A DNA stretch of 12,041 nt. It comes from an uncultured Collinsella sp. GTDB lineage: Bacteria > Actinomycetota > Coriobacteriia > Coriobacteriales > Coriobacteriaceae. Positions within the stretch are counted from its first letter, which is position 1; every line of letters begins with the position of its first letter. The stretch lies in the NCBI GenBank assembly GCA_900547025.1, contig UREZ01000054.1, positions 1 through 12,041 of the forward strand, written 5' to 3'. Position numbers and translations under genes: made by a program. Below, in pieces: positions 5,796 to 12,041 of this stretch. The notes under the pieces were generated by a model that saw nothing but the letters and a program-made list of their open reading frames with translations, was not told the origin of the DNA and did not search any database.

Positions 5796-6725
5796 ATGTC
5801 GTTTACCGCCGAGGTGCGTGACGAACTCGCGCGCTGCGAACCCGAATGTGAATACTGCGATTTGTCGACGCTTGCCGCCCTGACGCGTGTGAGCGGTACA
5901 CTTTCGCTGGCCGGCTCCGGGCGGTATCGTTTGACGGTTGCGACTGAGACGGGAGCCGTCGCGCGCACGATGATCACGCTGACGCATCGTATCCTTAAGC
6001 TCAAAACGGAGTTCACCGTCCGTAAATCTGTATTGCATAAGGTTCGAAACTACCTCATCACCTTGCCTGATCAGCCAGACCTGGATAAGGCCTTGGTTCT
6101 GCTGGGTATCCTCGACCGTAGGGGAGGACTTGTCGCCGGCGTACCCCGACATATCGTTGCCCGTCCTTGCTGTAGACTTGCCTATATCCGCGGCGCGCTC
6201 ATCGCGGGCGGCTTCGTGGCCGATCCACGCGGCGATTTTCATTTGGAGATCGCTGTGCAGGGCGAGCAATATGCCAAGGGGCTTTGCGATCTGTTGGAGC
6301 AGATTGGGGTCCATGCTCGTGTTAATGCACGGCGGGGGTCATATGCCGTGTACATTAAGAGCGCCGAGGAAATCGAGCATCTATTAAAGCTGATTGGCGC
6401 CAAGCGCAGCGTTGCCGAGATTGAGGAGGCGCGCGCGGTCAAGTTGGTTAAGAACGATGTGAACCGTCGCGTGAACGCCGAGCTCGCCAACCAGACCAGA
6501 AGTGCGGGTGCCGCCCAGCATCAGCTTGCGCTTATCGATGAGCTCGAGCAGCGAGGCCTTCGCGATGCGCTTCCGGATGCCTTGGCGGTCTTTTGCGACC
6601 TGCGCGAGCGCTATCCCGATCTTTCGCTGCGTGATTTAGGGGAGATGGCTGACCCTCCCTTGTCGAAGTCGGCCCTCTACCATCGTGTTTTACGGCTTGA
6701 AAAGCTCATTGAAGCAAACAGGTAG
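5796..6725 (+). CDS. whiA: WhiA family DNA-binding regulator
   Basis: A 309-residue WhiA protein, normal length. The N-terminus MSFTAEVRDELAR is typical. A degenerate LAGLIDADG-type homing-endonuclease fold follows, with AYIRGALIAGGFVADP from residue 129 and FHLEIAV after it. The conserved VKNDVNRRVN stretch and NQTRSAGAAQHQ lead to a C-terminal helix-turn-helix at about 275-304 (DLSLRDLGEMA, then SKSALYHRVLRL). WhiA is a developmental regulator in Streptomyces and affects cell division and growth in non-sporulating Gram-positives; this organism is presumably non-sporulating. It starts 6 bases after rapZ with only a weak ribosome binding site, so it is probably translationally coupled. yvcK, which normally separates the two genes, is missing. 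No clear terminator follows. Confidence 0.93.
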   Translation: MSFTAEVRDELARCEPECEYCDLSTLAALTRVSGTLSLAGSGRYRLTVATETGAVARTMITLTHRILKLKTEFTVRKSVLHKVRNYLITLPDQPDLDKALVLLGILDRRGGLVAGVPRHIVARPCCRLAYIRGALIAGGFVADPRGDFHLEIAVQGEQYAKGLCDLLEQIGVHARVNARRGSYAVYIKSAEEIEHLLKLIGAKRSVAEIEEARAVKLVKNDVNRRVNAELANQTRSAGAAQHQLALIDELEQRGLRDALPDALAVFCDLRERYPDLSLRDLGEMADPPLSKSALYHRVLRLEKLIEANR

Positions 6726-6775
6726 GTTAAAGTATCGACTTATATACGGATTTAGCTGCTATTTTATTCTTTAAA

Positions 6776-6787
6776 GCGTTTTAACGC
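6776..6787. promoter_or_regulatory. Small inverted repeat in the AT-rich whiA-gap gap
   Basis: GCGTT (6776-6780) and AACGC (6783-6787) are perfect 5-base arms two bases apart. They lie in a markedly AT-rich stretch (about 6726-6850) upstream of the gap promoter. It could be an operator half-site pair or the base of a weak whiA terminator. No known regulator motif was recognised. Confidence 0.25.
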
Positions 6788-6816
6788 AAATTTGATTTTC
6801 AATTTCGAGCATTCTC

Positions 6817-6846
6817 GTGAAATTCAAGTCAAAAAAAAGGTATATT
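6817..6846 (+). promoter_or_regulatory. Putative gap promoter
   Basis: TATATT (6841-6846) is a good -10 hexamer. GTGAAA (6817-6822) matches four of six -35 bases at 18-base spacing. A run of eight A residues (6831-6838) lies just upstream of the -10. The predicted start near 6853 would give a leader of about 66 bases containing a possible GC-rich hairpin before the ribosome binding site. The AT-rich surroundings contrast with the GC-rich genes on both sides. Confidence 0.5.
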
Positions 6847-6918
6847 AGGCGAGTGGTTAGTTTGTGGGCCTCAACGGCAGGCGCTGTAGCTTGCGGGGGC
6901 CTTACGAAAGGAGACACA

Positions 6919-7944
6919 ATGGCAGTAAAGGTTGCTATTAACGGCTTCGGTCGCATCGGTCGTCTGGCCTTCCGTCAGATGTTCGGTCATGAGGGCTCCG
7001 AGATCGTCGCTATCAACGACCTCACCTCTCCCGATATGCTCGCTTACCTGCTGAAGTACGACTCCACGCAGGGCAACTACGCTCGCGATCACGAGGTCGT
7101 TGCTGGCGAGGATTCCATCACCGTTGACGGCAAGGAGATCAAGATCTACAAGGAGGCCGACGCCAACAACCTGCCTTGGGGCGACCTCGACGTCGACGTC
7201 GTTCTCGAGTGCACCGGCTTCTACACCAGCAAGGCTAAGGCTCAGGCCCACATCAACGCTGGCGCCAAGAAGGTCGTCATCTCCGCTCCGGCCGGCAGCG
7301 ATCTGCCCACCATCGTGTACAACGTCAACCATGAGACGCTGACCGCTGAGGACAACATCATCTCCGCTGCTTCCTGCACCACCAACTGCCTCGCCCCGAT
7401 GGCCAAGGGTCTGAACGACTTCGCTCCCATCGTGTCCGGCATCATGACCACCATTCACGCCTGGACTGGCGACCAGATGCCGCTCGACGGCCCGCAGCGC
7501 AAGGGCAACAAGCGTCGTAGCCGCGCCTGCGCCGTCAACATCGTCCCCAACACCACCGGTGCTGCCAAGGCTATCGGCCTGGTTCTCCCCGAGCTCAACG
7601 GTAAGCTCATCGGTGCCGCCCAGCGCGTCCCGACGCCGACCGGCTCCATCACCAACCTCTACGCTGTCGTTGACAAGAAGGTCACCGTCGACGAGGTCAA
7701 CGCTGCTATGAAGGCCTACGCTGCCACCATCTCCGAGACCTTCGGTTACAACGAGGACGACATCGTCTCCACCGACATCATCGGCGAGACCCACGGCTCC
7801 ATCTTCGACGCCACTCAGACCATGTGCTCTGACCTCGGCAACGGCCAGACCCTCGTTCAGGTCACCTCTTGGTACGACAACGAGAACTCCTACACCTCTC
7901 AGATGGTCCGCACCATCAAGTACTTCGAGAAGTTCGTTGCTTAA
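6919..7944 (+). CDS. gap: Glyceraldehyde-3-phosphate dehydrogenase, type I, NAD-dependent
   Basis: A 341-residue GAPDH. The Rossmann motif NGFGRIGR is at 8-15, and Asp34 at the end of the second strand favours NAD over NADP. The catalytic cysteine is Cys153 in SCTTNC, and the catalytic histidine is His180 in TTIHAWT. PNTTGAAKA and SWYDNENSY complete the family pattern. It oxidises glyceraldehyde-3-phosphate to 1,3-bisphosphoglycerate in cytoplasmic glycolysis. The start is fixed by AAAGGAG five bases upstream; the frame stays open back to 6817 but that part overlaps the promoter region. It is flanked by a promoter and a strong terminator, so it is likely transcribed alone and at a high level. 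Codon choice is very biased (AAC, AAG, CTC, GTC), as expected for an abundant enzyme. Confidence 0.98.
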   Translation: MAVKVAINGFGRIGRLAFRQMFGHEGSEIVAINDLTSPDMLAYLLKYDSTQGNYARDHEVVAGEDSITVDGKEIKIYKEADANNLPWGDLDVDVVLECTGFYTSKAKAQAHINAGAKKVVISAPAGSDLPTIVYNVNHETLTAEDNIISAASCTTNCLAPMAKGLNDFAPIVSGIMTTIHAWTGDQMPLDGPQRKGNKRRSRACAVNIVPNTTGAAKAIGLVLPELNGKLIGAAQRVPTPTGSITNLYAVVDKKVTVDEVNAAMKAYAATISETFGYNEDDIVSTDIIGETHGSIFDATQTMCSDLGNGQTLVQVTSWYDNENSYTSQMVRTIKYFEKFVA

Positions 7945-7981
7945 TTTAGCTTTTAACGAATAGCTCGTTGAGCGTCTAAAG

Positions 7982-8028
7982 AAGGGCGCGGCCTTATAGG
8001 GCTTACACCCTAGGGTCGCGCCCTTTTT
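7982..8028 (+). terminator. Intrinsic terminator after gap
   Basis: AAGGGCGCG (7982-7990) pairs with CGCGCCCTT (8017-8025), and an inner stem TAGGG (7997-8001) pairs with CCCTA (8008-8012). TTTTT (8024-8028) follows directly. This long GC-rich hairpin plus U-tract is a convincing terminator that separates gap from pgk. Confidence 0.85.
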
Positions 8029-8038
8029 ATAAGAAATC

Positions 8039-8061
8039 GTCTGCCGTAATGGGAGGCAGAC
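8039..8061. promoter_or_regulatory. Hairpin in the pgk leader
   Basis: GTCTGCC (8039-8045) and GGCAGAC (8055-8061) form a perfect 7-bp stem with a 9-base loop. It sits between the gap terminator and the pgk ribosome binding site (GAAAGG, 8068-8073). No convincing promoter was found in the 56 bases between terminator and pgk start, so pgk may depend on partial read-through, with this stem protecting the downstream RNA. That role is inferred. Confidence 0.4.
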
Positions 8062-8084
8062 ACGTACGAAAGGTAGAAGCAAAC

Positions 8085-9275
8085 ATGGCCTTTACCAAGA
8101 AGACCGTCCGCGACATCGATGTCGACGGCAAGCGCGTTCTCGTCCGCGTTGACTTTAACGTGCCTATCAAGGATGGCGTCGTTGGCGACACCACCCGTAT
8201 CAAGGCTGCCCTGCCCACCATCAACTATCTCGTTGAGCACAACGCTCGCGTCATCCTCATGAGCCACCTCGGCCGTCCCGAGGGCACCGGCTTCCAGCCC
8301 GAGCTGTCTCTCGAGCCCGTCGCCAAGAAGCTCGCTGAGCTCTCTGGTCTCGACGTTGCCTTTGTCGCCGACACCTACGGCGAGAAGGCTGCTGAGGCTG
8401 TCGCTGCCGTCGAGCCGGGCAAGGTCCTCGTTCTCGAGAACGTCCGTTTTGACAAGCGTGAGAAGAAGAACGATCCCGAGATCGCCAAGAAGCTCGCTTC
8501 CTATGGTGACGTCTTCGTTCTCGATGCCTTCGGTACCGCTCATCGCGCCCAGGGTTCCGTCGTGGGCCCCGCCGCTTACCTGCCCGCAGTCGCTGGCTTC
8601 CTGCTCGAGAAGGAGGTCGACACGCTGACCGGCATCTTCGCCGAGCCCGAGCGTCCCTTCGTCGCTATCGTCGGCGGTTCCAAGGTTTCCTCCAAGATCG
8701 GTGTTCTCGATCACCTCATCGACTCTGCTGATACCCTGATCATCGGTGGCGGCATGGCCTACACCTTCTTCCTGGCTCAGGGCCTGTCCGTTGGTCAGTC
8801 CCTCAAGGAAGAGGACTGGGTCGAGCGCGCTGGCGAGATGCTCAAGAAGGCCGAGGAGAAGGGCGTCAAGATCCTGCTCCCCATCGACAACCGTGTTGCC
8901 GATCACTTTGGCGAGGACGCTGTCCCCGAGGTTGTCGCTTCCGACGCTATCCCCGACGATCGTGAGGGTATGGACATCGGCCCCAAGACCGAGGAACTCT
9001 ACGCCGAGGCCGTCAAGGGCGCCAAGACCGTGTTCTGGAATGGCCCCATGGGCGTTTTCGAGTTCGATAACTTCGCTCACGGCACCCAGGCTATCGCCGA
9101 GGCTGTCGCCGAGGCCGACTGCACCTCGATCATCGGTGGTGGCGATTCCGTCGCGGCCGTCAACAAGTTTAACCTGGCCGACAAGATGAGCTGGATTTCC
9201 ACCGGCGGTGGCGCTTCCATGGAGCTCGTCGAGGGTAAGGCCCTGCCCGGAGTGGAGGCGCTTCTCGATGCCTAA
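8085..9275 (+). CDS. pgk: Phosphoglycerate kinase
   Basis: A 396-residue monomeric-type phosphoglycerate kinase, standard length. The N-terminal domain shows RVDFNVP (21-27) and SHLGRP (60-65), which bind 3-phosphoglycerate. The C-terminal nucleotide domain shows KVSSKIGVL, WNGPMGVFE, GGGDS (351-355) and STGGGAS (to 378). It transfers phosphate from 1,3-bisphosphoglycerate to ADP in glycolysis. ATG at 8085 was chosen because it matches the family N-terminus and has GAAAGG 11 bases upstream. An in-frame ATG at 8049 lies inside the leader hairpin. Its stop overlaps the tpiA start by 8 bases, indicating translational coupling. Confidence 0.98.
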   Translation: MAFTKKTVRDIDVDGKRVLVRVDFNVPIKDGVVGDTTRIKAALPTINYLVEHNARVILMSHLGRPEGTGFQPELSLEPVAKKLAELSGLDVAFVADTYGEKAAEAVAAVEPGKVLVLENVRFDKREKKNDPEIAKKLASYGDVFVLDAFGTAHRAQGSVVGPAAYLPAVAGFLLEKEVDTLTGIFAEPERPFVAIVGGSKVSSKIGVLDHLIDSADTLIIGGGMAYTFFLAQGLSVGQSLKEEDWVERAGEMLKKAEEKGVKILLPIDNRVADHFGEDAVPEVVASDAIPDDREGMDIGPKTEELYAEAVKGAKTVFWNGPMGVFEFDNFAHGTQAIAEAVAEADCTSIIGGGDSVAAVNKFNLADKMSWISTGGGASMELVEGKALPGVEALLDA

Positions 9276-10035
9276 ACGCACCCTTCTTATCGCTGGTAAC
9301 TGGAAGATGAACAACGACGTCGCCGAGGCTGCCAAGCTCGCCGACGAGCTGGCTCAGGCTCTGCCCGAGGTTCCGGCTGGCGTCGAGGTACTCGTCTGCC
9401 CTCCGACCATCGACATCACCACGGTTCATGACCGCATTCAGGCTGCCCCCATCGCCCTCGGTGCACAGAACGTGTACTGGGAGGCCAAGGGTGCCTTCAC
9501 CGGTGAGTCCTCTTGCGACATGCTCAAGTCCGCTGGCTGCACCTACTGCATCATCGGTCACTCCGAGCGTCGCGACTACTTCCACGAGACCGACGAGGAC
9601 CAGAACAAGAAGGCTAAGGCTCTCGTTGCCGCCGGCCTTGTTCCCGTCTTCTGCTGCGGCGAGTCCCTCGAGGTCCGCGAGGCTGGCACCTATGTCGAGC
9701 ACGTCGTGAACCAGGTCAAGGCTGGCCTTGCTGGTCTTGAAATCACCTGCCCCAAGCAGGTCGTCGTCGCCTACGAGCCCATCTGGGCCATCGGCACCGG
9801 CAAGACCGCTACCGCCGAGGACGCTCAGGAGGTCTGCGGTGCTATCCGTGAGACCCTCAAGGAGATGTTCGGCGAGGAGCTCGCTAACGGCATCCGCGTG
9901 CTGTATGGCGGTTCCGCCAAGCCCGGCAACATCGCCGAGCTCGTCGCCAAGCCCGACGTTGACGGCGCCCTCGTGGGCGGCGCTTCGCTCAAGGCTGCCG
10001 ACTTCGCCTCTATGGTCGTCAAGGCAGGCGAGTAG
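9268..10035 (+). CDS. tpiA: Triosephosphate isomerase
   Basis: A 255-residue TIM, normal length. AGNWKMN near the N-terminus carries Lys13. The electrophilic histidine is His98 in IIGHSERR. The catalytic base is Glu170 in AYEPIWAIGTGK, which also begins the mobile loop. YGGSAKPGN and GALVGGASL form the phosphate-binding end. It interconverts dihydroxyacetone phosphate and glyceraldehyde-3-phosphate. The ATG at 9268 lies inside the end of pgk (8-base overlap) and has GGAGG nine bases upstream; the longer open frame back to 9208 is only pgk sequence in another phase. gpmI follows after 5 bases. Confidence 0.98.
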   Translation: MPKRTLLIAGNWKMNNDVAEAAKLADELAQALPEVPAGVEVLVCPPTIDITTVHDRIQAAPIALGAQNVYWEAKGAFTGESSCDMLKSAGCTYCIIGHSERRDYFHETDEDQNKKAKALVAAGLVPVFCCGESLEVREAGTYVEHVVNQVKAGLAGLEITCPKQVVVAYEPIWAIGTGKTATAEDAQEVCGAIRETLKEMFGEELANGIRVLYGGSAKPGNIAELVAKPDVDGALVGGASLKAADFASMVVKAGE

Positions 10036-10040
10036 GACAT

Positions 10041-11594
10041 ATGGCACAACGTCATCTTCCTGCACTCCTGATTATCATGGATGGCTGCGGCCTTGCTCCG
10101 GCCGATGGCGAGAACGCCGTCGCCGCTGCCAAGACGCCCTTCCTTGATGGCCTGTACGAGAAGTACCCCCACACCACGCTCGGTGCTTCGGGCGAGGACG
10201 TGGGCCTTCCCGACGGCCAGATGGGTAACTCCGAGGTGGGTCACCTCAACATCGGTGCCGGCCGCATCGTGTTCCAGGAGCTTTCGCGCATCAACAATGC
10301 CATCAAGGACGGCTCCATCGCCAAGAACGAGGTTTTCGTCAAGGCTATGGACGATGTCAAGGCTGACGGTAAGACTCTCCACCTCATGGGCCTTATGAGC
10401 CCTGGCGGTGTTCATTCTCACATGAACCACGTCGAGGCTCTGGTCAAGATGGCTGCCGAGCACGGTGTCAAGACCGTTCGCGTCCACGCCTTCATGGATG
10501 GTCGCGACGTTGACCCGCAGTCCGGTGCCGGTTACATGAGTGAGTTCTGCGCCTTCCTGGCTAAGATCTCCGAGGAGACCGGTTGCGACGCTCGCGTTGC
10601 CACCGTCTCGGGCCGTTATTGGGCCATGGACCGCGATAATCGTTGGGAGCGCATCCAGCGCGCCTACGACGTCATGGTCAACGCGTCCGATGCTGATACC
10701 GACCCCGTTGCCGGTATCAAGGCCTACTACGAGAAGGACCCGCGCGGCGACGAGTTCGTCGAGCCCTTCGCTGCCCACAACGAGGGCATTCACGAGGGCG
10801 ACGCGGCCATCTTCTTCAACTTCCGTCCCGACCGCGCTCGTCAGATGACCCGCGTGTTCACGGACAAGGAGTTCGACGGCTTTGAGCGCGAGCAGATCAA
10901 GCTTTCGCACTTTGTGACGATGACCGAGTATGATCCGACGTTTGACGTCGAGGTCGCCTTCCCCAAGACGTTCCCCGAGAACGTCCTGGCCGACGTCATC
11001 GCCGCCAATGGCCTGAAGCAGCTGCACACTGCCGAGACCGAGAAGTACGCCCACGTGACGTTCTTCCTCAACGGTGGCATCGAGGAGCCCAAGGAGGGCG
11101 AGGAGCGTGTGCTCGTCGCTTCCCCCAAGGTCGCTACCTACGATTTGCAGCCCGAGATGAGCGCTCCCGAGGTTACCGAGAAGCTCGTCGCCGCCATCAA
11201 CGAGGATCGCGCTGATTTCTACATCGTGAACTTCGCGAACTGCGACATGGTTGGTCACACCGGTGTCTTCGACGCTGCCGTTAAGGCCGTTGAGGCTGTT
11301 GACGATGCCCTGTCCAAGGTTGTCCCGGCGATTCTCACCAAGGGCGGCTTTGCACTGATTACCGCCGATCACGGCAACGCCGATCACATGTTTGACGTTG
11401 CTTCCGACGGTTCCAAGCATCCGTTTACGGCGCACACCACCAATCGCGTGCCGTTCATCATCGTTGATGACAAGGCCAAGCTCACCGGTATCGAGGACGG
11501 CCGTCTTTCCGATATCGCTCCGACCATGCTCACCATGGCTGGTATTGAGCCTTCCGCCGAGATGACGGGCCGCGTGCTCGCTACCGAGGCCTAA
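10041..11594 (+). CDS. gpmI: Phosphoglycerate mutase, 2,3-bisphosphoglycerate-independent
   Basis: A 517-residue cofactor-independent mutase of the alkaline phosphatase superfamily, normal length. The phosphatase-domain metal ligands are visible: Asp14 in IMDGCG, the phospho-serine Ser64 in GQMGNSEVGH, Asp402 and His406 in CDMVGHTG, Asp443 and His444 in ADHGNADHM, and His465 in FTAHTTN. The transferase domain shows SPGGVHSH and HAFMDGRDV. It converts 3-phosphoglycerate to 2-phosphoglycerate and usually needs manganese. It starts 5 bases after tpiA with a weak ribosome binding site, so coupling is likely. Stop TAA is followed directly by an in-frame TAG. A strong terminator closes the pgk-tpiA-gpmI unit. 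Confidence 0.97.
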   Translation: MAQRHLPALLIIMDGCGLAPADGENAVAAAKTPFLDGLYEKYPHTTLGASGEDVGLPDGQMGNSEVGHLNIGAGRIVFQELSRINNAIKDGSIAKNEVFVKAMDDVKADGKTLHLMGLMSPGGVHSHMNHVEALVKMAAEHGVKTVRVHAFMDGRDVDPQSGAGYMSEFCAFLAKISEETGCDARVATVSGRYWAMDRDNRWERIQRAYDVMVNASDADTDPVAGIKAYYEKDPRGDEFVEPFAAHNEGIHEGDAAIFFNFRPDRARQMTRVFTDKEFDGFEREQIKLSHFVTMTEYDPTFDVEVAFPKTFPENVLADVIAANGLKQLHTAETEKYAHVTFFLNGGIEEPKEGEERVLVASPKVATYDLQPEMSAPEVTEKLVAAINEDRADFYIVNFANCDMVGHTGVFDAAVKAVEAVDDALSKVVPAILTKGGFALITADHGNADHMFDVASDGSKHPFTAHTTNRVPFIIVDDKAKLTGIEDGRLSDIAPTMLTMAGIEPSAEMTGRVLATEA

Positions 11595-11619
11595 TAGAAA
11601 ACAAATACCGTTTTCTAGC

Positions 11620-11654
11620 AAGGGGGTTGTCCACAACCGGACAACCCCCTTTTT
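11620..11654 (+). terminator. Intrinsic terminator after gpmI
   Basis: AAGGGGGTTGTCC (11620-11632) pairs perfectly with GGACAACCCCCTT (11639-11651) around a 6-base loop, and the T-run 11650-11654 follows. This 13-bp stem is the clearest terminator in the window and ends the glycolytic operon before secG. Confidence 0.92.
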
Positions 11655-11713
11655 GGTATTTCTGCCATTTCCACCCCGTCCTTGAGTGGCAGGTAGGGGA
11701 GAGCGGGGGATTG

Positions 11714-11722
11714 TGGTACAGT
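11714..11722 (+). promoter_or_regulatory. Putative extended -10 promoter of secG
   Basis: TGGTACAGT has the TGn extension followed by a TACAGT -10 hexamer, about 37 bases before the secG start. No clear -35 is present, which is common for extended -10 promoters. The strong terminator upstream means secG needs its own promoter. Confidence 0.45.
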
Positions 11723-11758
11723 ACTGGAGTTTGAACTGTTCTATTAAGGAGCTTATCT

Positions 11759-12013
11759 ATGGGTCCGTTCCAGATTCTTCTGTTTGTCGTTTGGGCTGTT
11801 TCTGCCGTGGCGCTGACGATTCTCGTCCTGATGCATTCCGGTAAGGGTACCGGCGTTTCGGATATGATTGCCAGCTCGCTGTATAACTCCAGCTCTGCCA
11901 CGGGCGTTATGGAGCAGAACCTTGACCGCCTGACCGTCATCATGGCTGTCGTGTTTGCCGTGTGCGTCGTGCTGTGCATGTTCTTCTTCCCGCAGGGCAT
12001 CGTGGGCTACTAA
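11759..12013 (+). CDS. secG: Preprotein translocase subunit SecG
   Basis: An 84-residue membrane protein with the SecG layout. The first hydrophobic helix is at about 4-25 (ILLFVVWAVSAVALTILVLM). The conserved loop HSGKGTGVSDM follows, and a second helix lies at about 58-78. SecG is the accessory subunit of the SecYEG protein-export channel in the cytoplasmic membrane. ATG at 11759 has AAGGAG seven bases upstream. Its place after the gap-pgk-tpiA genes is the usual actinobacterial arrangement, here interrupted by gpmI. It probably has its own promoter. The remaining 28 bases of the window hold no recognisable feature. Confidence 0.93.
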   Translation: MGPFQILLFVVWAVSAVALTILVLMHSGKGTGVSDMIASSLYNSSSATGVMEQNLDRLTVIMAVVFAVCVVLCMFFFPQGIVGY

Positions 12014-12041
12014 TCACGAACCGCATAAATACTTGAAAAGG

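Noticed and set aside
6815..6827. Possible Rex-type redox operator (TCGTGAAATTCAA) at the gap promoter
   Set aside because: It is not a proper palindrome of the TTGTGAA/TTCACAA type; the right arm lacks the CAC. The match is no better than chance in AT-rich DNA.
6871..9335. Long minus-strand open frames opposite gap and pgk (403 and 441 codons)
   Set aside because: Same codon-bias artefact over highly expressed genes; the translations are low-complexity Asp, Gly, Val and Leu-rich strings.
9825..11636. 603-codon open frame on the minus strand opposite gpmI
   Set aside because: It is antisense to a gene with a full set of iPGM motifs. GC-rich, C-ending codons on the sense strand suppress stops on the other strand. 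The translation matches no family I recognise and has no ribosome binding site.
1..12041. CRISPR arrays, insertion sequences, tRNA or rRNA genes, prophage genes
   Set aside because: No regularly spaced repeats, no transposase or integrase motifs, no paired terminal repeats and no tRNA-like cloverleaf were seen on either strand.

Overview
The window is a dense, almost entirely plus-strand bacterial segment of roughly 60% GC. It fits a host-associated actinobacterium of the class Coriobacteriia, most likely Collinsella or a close relative. I infer this from four things. The order rapZ, whiA, gap, pgk, tpiA, secG is an actinobacterial signature. RapZ has the GxGR form of the P-loop seen in actinobacterial homologues. 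Ribosome binding sites are mostly of the GAAAGG or AAGGAG type. A sialic acid operon is present. The genus is recognised from experience, not from a search.

Region 1 (about 1-4855) is a sialic acid / amino sugar operon. Two carbohydrate esterase family 7 (acetylxylan esterase / cephalosporin-C deacetylase type) genes overlap by 8 bases. They are followed by a NanA-type aldolase, a ROK sugar kinase (NanK) and NanE, the ManNAc-6-phosphate epimerase. The likely route is: optional O-deacetylation of sialic acid by the esterase, cleavage to ManNAc plus pyruvate, phosphorylation, then epimerisation to GlcNAc-6-phosphate. No transporter, sialidase, nagA or nagB lies in the window. The second esterase-like protein has lost its catalytic serine and looks like a pseudoenzyme. 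Intergenic gaps in this operon hold perfect or near-perfect hairpins without clear U-tracts, and the operon ends at a terminator-like hairpin just before rapZ.

Region 2 (4869-6725) holds rapZ and whiA, 6 bases apart. The yvcK/cuvA gene that usually sits between them is absent.

Region 3 (6726-12013) is the lower glycolysis block. gap stands alone between an AT-rich promoter region and a strong terminator. pgk, tpiA and gpmI then form a tight operon (8-base overlap, 5-base gap) ending in a second strong terminator. secG follows with its own putative promoter. Together gap, pgk, tpiA and gpmI cover interconversion of the triose phosphates through to 2-phosphoglycerate; enolase is not here. The glycolytic genes and nanA show the C-ending, strongly biased codon choice expected of highly expressed genes. 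No tRNA, rRNA, CRISPR array, insertion sequence or phage remnant was seen.
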